Assembly (NCBI GenBank): GCA_937876225.1 | Contig: CALFIC010000119.1 | Location: 1 to 21,191, forward strand | Reading direction: 5' to 3' | DNA: 21,191 nucleotides | DNA from: an uncultured Chloroflexota bacterium | GTDB lineage: Bacteria > Chloroflexota > Chloroflexia > Chloroflexales > Roseiflexaceae | Part shown: positions 15,747 to 21,191 of the stretch, piece by piece | How the letters are laid out: each line of letters starts with the position of its first letter | Numbering within the stretch: the stretch's first letter is position 1 | Notes under the pieces: model-generated | What the model was told of the DNA's origin: nothing | Database searches by the model: none | What the model saw: only the letters and a program-made list of their open reading frames with translations | Translations under genes and position numbers: made by a program

Positions 15747-15775
15747 TTGTTTGTCGCGACATGGCAAGGTACAAT
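15747..15775 (+). promoter_or_regulatory. Promoter of the alpha/beta hydrolase gene
   Basis: TTGTTT (15747-15752) and TACAAT (15770-15775) are separated by 17 bases, about 53 bases before the start codon. A further TATAGT lies at 15781. Confidence 0.55.
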
Positions 15776-15827
15776 ACACGTATAGTACTTACGATACACC
15801 AGCATTGCCAAAATACGAAAGGATTGC

Positions 15828-16634
15828 ATGATGATTGCAACAACTCAAACCCGCGTCACACTTCCAACCGGTGTCACCCTCAACGTCCATCAGGCCGGTA
15901 GTGGCCCTGACGTGCTGTTGCTCCATGGCATCACTGGATGTGGTTCCTATTGGAGCGTCCAAATGGTCCAACTTGTGGCTGCCGGCTATCGTGTCACCTC
16001 CCCCGATGGTCGTGGTCATGGTGAATCCGACCGTGCTAGCGATTATTCTACGGCTGCGATTGGTGCCGATGCAGCGGCACTTATCGTGGCACTGGGCCTC
16101 GATAAACCAGTGGTGATTGGGCATTCGATGGGGGGCGCCCAGAGTTTGGCGCTGGTGAGCATGCATCCCGAGCTGGTGCGTAAAGTAATCCTCGAAGACC
16201 CCGCCGTCTGGCCGATGACGGCAGACGAAGCCTATATCGCCGAGCGCCGCGACCCGTGGATTGCCGGGTTGCGCCAGTGGTTGACCATGAGCCACGCCGA
16301 TTTGGTGGCGTTTAAACGTGGCGAAGCACCCCATTGGAGCGACGAAGCCCTCGATTCATGGGCCTATGCCAAGCTCCACAATGACCCTATTTTGCCCATT
16401 TGGTTGAATTCGGGCAAAATTCTGCTGTGGGATTGGCTCAAACCAGTGGATGTGCCGATTTTGGTGCTCTATTGTGAGGCAGACAAAGGCGGAGTTGTGC
16501 CGGCTGCCTTCGCCGAGGCGTTGGTCAATTACATGCCCAATTTGACTGCCCAAATCATTCCTGGCGTAGGCCACGAAATGCACCACGACAACCCCGCCGC
16601 ATTTATGGCGGCAGTGTTGGCGTTTATGGCCTAA
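15828..16634 (+). CDS. Alpha/beta-fold hydrolase
   Basis: 268 residues. AAAGGA precedes two adjacent ATG codons (15828 and 15831); either may be used. The oxyanion loop is LLHGITGCG at 31-39. The nucleophile is Ser100 in GHSMGG, the acid is probably Asp219 in CEADKGG, and the base is His249 in GVGHEMHHDNP, so the triad is complete. A cap region lies at ~125-205. The fold is that of esterases, C-C bond hydrolases and haloperoxidase-like enzymes; the substrate is not predictable. It has no signal peptide and is a single-gene unit between its own promoter and terminator. Confidence 0.88.
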   Translation: MMIATTQTRVTLPTGVTLNVHQAGSGPDVLLLHGITGCGSYWSVQMVQLVAAGYRVTSPDGRGHGESDRASDYSTAAIGADAAALIVALGLDKPVVIGHSMGGAQSLALVSMHPELVRKVILEDPAVWPMTADEAYIAERRDPWIAGLRQWLTMSHADLVAFKRGEAPHWSDEALDSWAYAKLHNDPILPIWLNSGKILLWDWLKPVDVPILVLYCEADKGGVVPAAFAEALVNYMPNLTAQIIPGVGHEMHHDNPAAFMAAVLAFMA

Positions 16635-16647
16635 AAAATTCGAGAGT

Positions 16648-16683
16648 ATCCCCGCTGGGCACATTGCCCAGTGGGGATTTTTT
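16648..16683. terminator. Bidirectional intrinsic terminator
   Basis: Thirteen-base arms (16648-16660 / 16666-16678, one G-U pair) with a 5-base loop and a run of six T's to 16683. A-runs at 16633-16638 give the matching T-tract for the minus strand. It separates the hydrolase gene from the convergent mntH gene, touching the latter's stop codon. Confidence 0.92.
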
Positions 16684-18037
16684 AACCAATAAAAATTTGT
16701 AATACCAAATAAGCGTTGAGGCTAATAATTATCGCGGTGACGCCCCATGCCAAAATTGTCAGCCACGTGGGATTTACAAATTTACCCATTTTGCTGTTGT
16801 CGCTGGTAAAAGTGACCAGTGGGACCACTGCAAATCCGAGCTGTAATGCCAAAATCACTTGGCTGAGCACTAGCAATTCCCCCGTCCCGCGTTCGCCATA
16901 CAAAACGGCGACAATGATGGCGGGGATGATGGCGAGGCCGCGGGTAATCAACCGGATAACCCAGCGCGGTAAGCGGATTTCGAGGAAGCCTTCCATCACG
17001 ATTTGTCCAGCCAAAGTGCCCGTCAATGTTGAGCTTTGCCCCGATGCCAGCAATGCCAATCCAAAGGCAATACTCGCAAAAGTTGCCCCAAGGATGGGGG
17101 TCAGTAAATTATACGCATCGGCGAGATCGGTAACATCGGCGTGCGCGGTCCCATGGAAGGTAACCGCCGCCAAAATCAAAATCGCTGCATTAATCACAAA
17201 GGCAAACAATAACGACACCGTCGAATCAATCGAGGCAAATTTGATGGCGAGCGTTTTACCACTGTCATCCCGTGCAAAGTTACGCGTCTGTACGATGCTC
17301 GAGTGCAAGTACAAATTGTGCGGCATCACCGTCGCCCCGAGGATACCAATGGCGATATACAGCGCATTGGGGTTGTAGACGATTTGGGGTGAGGGAATTA
17401 ACCCTACCAAAATTGCTGCAATCGGCGGACTCGATACGGCCATTTCGTACATGAAACAGACAAATATGACAAAAATCAATCCCCCCACAATACTTTCGAT
17501 ATACCGGAAGCCTTTGCTCTGCAAAAAAAGCACCATCAGCACGTCCAGCGCGGTGATTATTACGCCGTATACGATGGGAATACCGAACAAAAGATTCAAG
17601 GCAATCGCCGAACCGATGACTTCGGCGATATCACAGGCGATAATAGCTATTTGACATAAAGCCCATAACGCAAAAGAAACCGGGCGTGAATAGTGATCAC
17701 GACAGGCTTGTGCTAAATCACGTCCGGTGACAATACCTAGTTTGAGCGCCAAATGCTGGAGCAAAATCGCCATGAAATTGGAAATCAGAATGACTGATAG
17801 CAACAAATAGCCAAACTGCGCGCCCCCTGCAATGTCTGTCGCCCAATTCCCAGGGTCCATGTACCCAACCGCAACCATCAAGCCGGGCCCGGCAAATGCA
17901 AGTAAGGTACGCCAAAATCCTGCGTCAGGAGTGATGTTGACAGACGAAAATGCTTCAGGGAGCGATGCTTCTTGGCGTGCAAAACGCCATCCGTCATTAG
18001 GTGTTGATATGCCATTGGCAACATCTTCTTTGTGCAT
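16682..18037 (-). CDS. mntH: Nramp-family divalent metal (Mn2+/Fe2+) : H+ symporter
   Basis: 451 residues from ATG 18037, with AAAGGA upstream. It is an integral membrane protein with about 11 hydrophobic segments after a ~40-residue cytosolic N-terminus. The metal site is intact: DPGN at 61-64 in TM1 (Asp61, Asn64) and the TM6 motif GATVMPHNLYLHSS with Met238 and His240. These residues define Nramp transporters of Mn2+ and Fe2+ coupled to protons. The gene is transcribed alone. A palindrome matching the DtxR/IdeR-type operator lies 54-69 bases upstream, so metal-dependent repression is likely. Confidence 0.95.
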   Translation of the reverse strand: MHKEDVANGISTPNDGWRFARQEASLPEAFSSVNITPDAGFWRTLLAFAGPGLMVAVGYMDPGNWATDIAGGAQFGYLLLSVILISNFMAILLQHLALKLGIVTGRDLAQACRDHYSRPVSFALWALCQIAIIACDIAEVIGSAIALNLLFGIPIVYGVIITALDVLMVLFLQSKGFRYIESIVGGLIFVIFVCFMYEMAVSSPPIAAILVGLIPSPQIVYNPNALYIAIGILGATVMPHNLYLHSSIVQTRNFARDDSGKTLAIKFASIDSTVSLLFAFVINAAILILAAVTFHGTAHADVTDLADAYNLLTPILGATFASIAFGLALLASGQSSTLTGTLAGQIVMEGFLEIRLPRWVIRLITRGLAIIPAIIVAVLYGERGTGELLVLSQVILALQLGFAVVPLVTFTSDNSKMGKFVNPTWLTILAWGVTAIIISLNAYLVLQIFIG

Positions 18038-18090
18038 TGAGTATCCTTTGCGTGGTTTATATATCCGTATCTGATAGATATAAAAAATAA

Positions 18091-18106
18091 TTTAGGCTAT
18101 CCTAAA
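18091..18106. promoter_or_regulatory. DtxR/IdeR/MntR-type operator upstream of mntH
   Basis: TTTAGG-CTAT-CCTAAA has perfect 6-base arms. On the minus strand, TTAGGATAGCCTAA differs at one position from the core TTAGGTTAGCCTAA of the DtxR/IdeR consensus. It sits in the AT-rich leader of the metal transporter gene, where a metal-sensing repressor would act. Confidence 0.7.
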
Positions 18107-18149
18107 ATTAAATTCAGTATAGAGGAGGTTTGGGGTACCGTCAAACAAA

Positions 18150-18185
18150 AATCCTCTCCGGCGACGATTGTCGCTAGAGAGGATT
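18150..18185 (-). terminator. Intrinsic terminator of xylB
   Basis: Arms at 18150-18165 and 18170-18185 pair with one mismatch around a 4-base loop. Read on the minus strand they are followed by TTTTTGTTT. The hairpin lies 25 bases past the xylulokinase stop. Confidence 0.88.
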
Positions 18186-18209
18186 GCGAGCAGTGGAGTT
18201 TTGTATTCG

Positions 18210-19709
18210 TTAGAGTTGGGCGAGTGCATGCATATCAGCGCGGAGATGACTATACATGGTGCGATAAATCGCATAAATCTGGTCGTACTTGGCGACCATG
18301 GCTGGGTCGGGTTGGGTGGTGGCGACGACCCGCACACAGCGATTGACAGCGTCGTTGACATCGGCAAAATGACCAGTACCGACGCCGGCGAGTAGGGCCG
18401 CGCCATAGGCGGGACCTTCTTCGGCGGCGAGGGTGGAGACTGGCGCATTGTAGATGTCGGCTTGCATTTGGCGCCACAAGGAGCTTTTGCCACCGCCGCC
18501 GGTCGCCCGTACGTCAGTGGTGGGCACGCCCAGTTCACGCATGATTTCGATGCCATCACGGAGCGAAAAGGTCACCCCTTCCATCACTGCCCGCGCCATA
18601 TGCCCGATGCCGTGGCGGGTGGTCAACCCGACAAATGCGCCGCGAGCCAGTGGGTCGAGGTGGGGCGTGCGTTCGCCCGATAGGTAGGGCAGAAAGATTA
18701 GCCCTTCGGCGCCGGCAGGGACGCTGGCGGCGGCGGCGGTAAGGTCGTCGTACGACAACGATTCGGCCCCTGTTTGGCGCAAGGTGTTGCGCAACCAACC
18801 AAAGGCGCCGCCGGCAGACAAGGTGACGGCCATCATGTGCCAGGCGCCGGGCACGCTATGACAAAACGTATGCAGGCGGCCATGAGGATCGAGGGCGATA
18901 CCATCGCTATGCGCAAATACCACGCCGCTGGTGCCAATGCTACTATTGACGACTCCCGATTTGATGATGCCGGTCCCGATGGCGGCAGCGGCGTTGTCGC
19001 CACCACCGGCGATGATGGGGATACCGGCGGTCAAACCGAGCGCCGCCGCTACCTCAGGTGTGAGGTGACTAGTGATGCTGGGGCCTTCGTAGATGGTAGG
19101 TAGCCAGGCGCGGTTGATTGCGAGGGCGGCCAGGATTTCATCAGAATAATCGCGGCGGGTGAGATCGACGAGCAATGTGCCGGCAGCATCAGCGGCATCC
19201 GTGGCATAGACGCCACTGAGGAGCAGGCGAATATAGTCTTTGGGCAACAGGATGTGGGCAATGCGGGCGAAATTCGCCGGCTCGTGATTGCGTACCCACA
19301 AAATCTTGGGAGCTTGGAAGCCGGTCAAGGCCGGGTTGCCGGCAATTTCGATGAGGCGTTGGGCACCGATGCGTTGTGTGATTTCGGCGCATTCGGCGGC
19401 AGTGCGTTGGTCATTCCAAAGCAAGGCAGGGCGAATGACTTGGTTATCGGCATCCAAAAAGACCGACCCGTGCATTTGGCCGGTCAGGCCAATGCCGACG
19501 ATTTGGGCGGCATCTACGGCGCTGACGACCTCACGGATGGCGTGTTGGGCGCCCTGCCACCAATCGCTGGGATGTTGTTCGCTCCAGAGGGGTTGTGGGC
19601 TCGAAATGGGGTATTCAGCCAGCGCCATCGCGACGATCCGGCCATCTGTATCACAGACAATTGCTTTGGCACCCGAGGTGCCGATGTCTAATCCAAGAAA
19701 TAACGGCAT
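18210..19709 (-). CDS. xylB: Xylulokinase
   Basis: 499 residues from ATG 19709, with AGGA upstream; full length for the family. It is an FGGY-family carbohydrate kinase: phosphate-binding LGLDIGTSGAK at 5-15, substrate-site GQMHG at 77-81, catalytic base Asp238 in AGGGDNAAA, and the C-terminal ATP-site motif GGGGKSSLWRQM. GQMHG is typical of xylulokinases rather than glycerol or gluconate kinases. It phosphorylates D-xylulose to xylulose 5-phosphate in the cytosol. It follows xylA on the same strand, 90 bases downstream, with a strong hairpin between them. Confidence 0.95.
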   Translation of the reverse strand: MPLFLGLDIGTSGAKAIVCDTDGRIVAMALAEYPISSPQPLWSEQHPSDWWQGAQHAIREVVSAVDAAQIVGIGLTGQMHGSVFLDADNQVIRPALLWNDQRTAAECAEITQRIGAQRLIEIAGNPALTGFQAPKILWVRNHEPANFARIAHILLPKDYIRLLLSGVYATDAADAAGTLLVDLTRRDYSDEILAALAINRAWLPTIYEGPSITSHLTPEVAAALGLTAGIPIIAGGGDNAAAAIGTGIIKSGVVNSSIGTSGVVFAHSDGIALDPHGRLHTFCHSVPGAWHMMAVTLSAGGAFGWLRNTLRQTGAESLSYDDLTAAAASVPAGAEGLIFLPYLSGERTPHLDPLARGAFVGLTTRHGIGHMARAVMEGVTFSLRDGIEIMRELGVPTTDVRATGGGGKSSLWRQMQADIYNAPVSTLAAEEGPAYGAALLAGVGTGHFADVNDAVNRCVRVVATTQPDPAMVAKYDQIYAIYRTMYSHLRADMHALAQL

Positions 19710-19733
19710 GGTATTGTCCTGTGGATTACAAAA

Positions 19734-19785
19734 TTGCCGTCGTCGTAGCGCCGTAGCAGGCTACGGACCTCCACGACGACGGCAA
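19734..19785 (-). terminator. Hairpin between xylA and xylB (attenuator or partial terminator)
   Basis: Perfect 13-base outer arms (19734-19746 / 19773-19785) enclose a second perfect stem (CCGTAGC 19751-19757 / GCTACGG 19760-19766). On the minus strand it is followed by TTTTG. It starts 14 bases after the xylA stop and 25 bases before the xylB start. Confidence 0.65.
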
Positions 19786-19799
19786 CGATGGGGGCATGA

Positions 19800-20963
19800 T
19801 TAGCGTACGCCCATCAATACTTCCATGGTGAGTTGGTCGAGTTGTTCGTAGGGTTGACCCTTGCTGGCGATGACGGTGCGGTCAAAGTGGTGGTTGCTGA
19901 GCGCCGTGGCTTTTTCGGGGCTAAAGCCACCTTGCCAGGCCGGCAAGCCGGGGGCGATGCTATTGACTTGGCGTACCAAGGCTTGGATTTCGCTATCGGC
20001 ATTCCAACGGGCGGCTTTTTCTTTGAGGATGAGGTAGGTGCGCATACAGCCACGGGCGAAGGCTTTGACACCGTCGTAATCGTCGGTGCGGAAGGCATGG
20101 GCATCGAAGTGCTTGTTGCCGCTGTAGCCCACATCTTCGAGGAATTTGACCAGCATGAAGGCGCCTTTGATGTTGGCAGCGCCAAAGCGGAAGTCTTGGT
20201 CATAGCGACCCACGACTTGGTCGTTGAGGTCGATATGGAAGAGCTTGCCCATTTCCCAGGCTTGGGCGACGCCATGCAAGAAGTTGAGCCCAGCCATTGT
20301 TTCGTGGGCCACTTCGGGGTTGACGCCGACCATTTCGGGGTGATCGAGGGTATTGATGAAGGCCAAGGCATGCCCGACGGTGGCCAAAAAGATGTCGCCG
20401 CGGGGTTCGTTGGGCTTGGGTTCGAGGGCAAACTGTAGGTCGTAGTTTTGTGATTTGGAATAATGGGACAAAAAGTTAATCGCCTCGCGGAAACGCTTCA
20501 TCGATTCGGCGGGGTTTTTGGTGGCATCGCTTTCGGTGCCTTCACGACCACCCCAAAACACATAGACTTTGGCGCCACATTCGACACCCAAATCAATGGC
20601 CCGCATCGTCTTTTGGACGGCATATGCCCGCACGGATGCGTCGTTTGATGTAAAGGCGCCATCGCGGAAAACCGGGTCGGTGAACAGGTTAGTAGTGGCC
20701 ATGGGCACGACCAAGCCGGTGTCGTTGAGGGCTTTTTTGAAGTCACGTACGATTTGGTTGCGTTCGTCGTTGGTGGCGTTGATGGGCACTAAGTCGTTGT
20801 CGTGGAAGTTGACGCCATATGCGCCGACATCGGCGAGTAGATGCACCAATTCTACCGGCGACTTTGCCGCGCGTACCGGCTCACCAAAGGGGTCGCGGCC
20901 AACATTGCCGACTGTCCATAACCCGAAGGTGAATTTGTGCTCGGGACGTGGTGTGTAATCCAT
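19800..20963 (-). CDS. xylA: Xylose isomerase (group I, actinobacterial type)
   Basis: 387 residues. ATG 20963 is supported by AAGGAGG six bases upstream; a longer frame to 21026 is rejected. All catalytic and metal residues fall at the same numbers as in the Streptomyces-type enzyme: His54 and Asp57 (NFHDND), Glu181 and Lys183 (LEPKPN), Glu217 and His220 (NPEVAHE), Asp245 (HIDLND), Asp255 and Asp257 (RYDQDF) and Asp287 (HFDAH). It converts D-xylose to D-xylulose with two divalent metals, in the cytosol, and feeds XylB directly downstream. Confidence 0.98.
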   Translation of the reverse strand: MDYTPRPEHKFTFGLWTVGNVGRDPFGEPVRAAKSPVELVHLLADVGAYGVNFHDNDLVPINATNDERNQIVRDFKKALNDTGLVVPMATTNLFTDPVFRDGAFTSNDASVRAYAVQKTMRAIDLGVECGAKVYVFWGGREGTESDATKNPAESMKRFREAINFLSHYSKSQNYDLQFALEPKPNEPRGDIFLATVGHALAFINTLDHPEMVGVNPEVAHETMAGLNFLHGVAQAWEMGKLFHIDLNDQVVGRYDQDFRFGAANIKGAFMLVKFLEDVGYSGNKHFDAHAFRTDDYDGVKAFARGCMRTYLILKEKAARWNADSEIQALVRQVNSIAPGLPAWQGGFSPEKATALSNHHFDRTVIASKGQPYEQLDQLTMEVLMGVR

Positions 20964-20992
20964 TGCGATCCTCCTTGGACCATATTCATGTA

Positions 20993-21008
20993 ATTGTCTT
21001 AGGACAAT
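20993..21008. promoter_or_regulatory. Inverted repeat near the xylA transcription start, candidate operator
   Basis: ATTGTC-TTAG-GACAAT has perfect 6-base arms. On the minus strand it lies just after a TACAAT -10 candidate (21012-21017) and 30-45 bases before the start codon. A repressor bound here would block transcription of xylA-xylB. The cognate regulator is not in the window. Confidence 0.45.
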
Positions 21009-21056
21009 GTCATTGTACCATATCACTCTTTCGAAGGATGATGCAGGCCGCAGGAG

Positions 21057-21191
21057 GGGCGAATCATTCCAGCGAATTCATTCGCCGCTATTCGCCCGCA
21101 GTAAGGGCGAATTATTCCAGCGAATTCATTCGCCGCTATTCGCCCGCAGTAAGGGCGAATCATTCCAGCGAATTCATTCGCCGCTATTCGC
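21057..21191. repeat. Second array of the intergenic hairpin repeat (48-bp unit, at least 2.8 copies)
   Basis: Copies start at 21057, 21105 and 21153, exactly 48 bases apart; the last is cut by the window edge. They are nearly identical (one substitution seen at 21113). The core holds GGGCGAAT / ATTCGCCC around GCGAATTCATTCGC and differs from the 10921 core at 3 of 41 positions. It lies upstream of xylA. Confidence 0.92.

Noticed and set aside
19814..20431. Minus-strand frame of 205 residues inside xylA
   Set aside because: Ser/Pro-rich out-of-frame shadow of the intact xylose isomerase.
19833..20438. Plus-strand frame of 201 residues opposite xylA
   Set aside because: Antisense of a confidently identified gene with every catalytic residue in place.

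Overview
The window looks like a chromosomal segment of a Chloroflexota (Chloroflexia-like) bacterium. This is inferred from gene content and style: a secreted RCC1-repeat protein on a long Thr/Pro/Asn linker, a rhamnulose-phosphate aldolase/dehydrogenase fusion, an actinobacterial-type xylose isomerase, strong AGGAGG ribosome binding sites, and moderately GC-rich genes with AT-rich spacers. No 16S or other decisive marker is present. Nothing marks a phage, transposon, CRISPR array or defence island; this is mostly ordinary metabolic and transport chromosome.

Layout. 1-2521 (minus): 5' part of a very large secreted protein (signal peptide, beta-rich N-terminal region, TPTN-type linker, at least five RCC1 blades) that runs off the left edge. 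2522-2880: AT-rich spacer with a long near-perfect palindrome. 2881-4944 (minus): RhaD/RhaE-type fusion. 4945-5342: spacer with a small, probably frameshifted ORF. 5343-6686 (plus): M24/creatinase-fold protein lacking the usual metal-binding Asp residues. 6756-8301 (minus): an alpha/beta hydrolase and a DUF1684 protein. 8366-10866 (minus): GlcF-like Fe-S protein translationally coupled to a GT4 glycosyltransferase. 10921-11091: three tandem copies of an intergenic hairpin repeat. 11170-12780 (plus): rpmG (L33) with its own promoter and terminator, then a CLC antiporter with fluoride-type motifs. 12795-14508 (minus): Asp/Glu racemase and two small lipoproteins. 14594-16634 (plus): Gfo/Idh/MocA oxidoreductase, tRNA-His, alpha/beta hydrolase. 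16682-18037 (minus): Nramp/MntH transporter behind a DtxR-type operator. 18210-20963 (minus): xylA-xylB. 21057-21191: a second array of the same repeat family, cut by the right edge.

How the genes fit together. XylA (xylose to xylulose) and XylB (xylulose to xylulose 5-phosphate) form a complete entry route into the pentose phosphate pathway. The RhaD/E fusion would handle the last steps of a deoxy-sugar pathway, but its kinase and isomerase are not in the window. GlcF would need GlcD/GlcE subunits from elsewhere. MntH and CLC-F are ion-homeostasis genes.

The most interesting signals are the repeat family at two loci about 10 kb apart, the DtxR-like operator before mntH, the degenerate M24 protein, the fluoride-type CLC without a recognisable fluoride riboswitch, and the hairpin between xylA and xylB.
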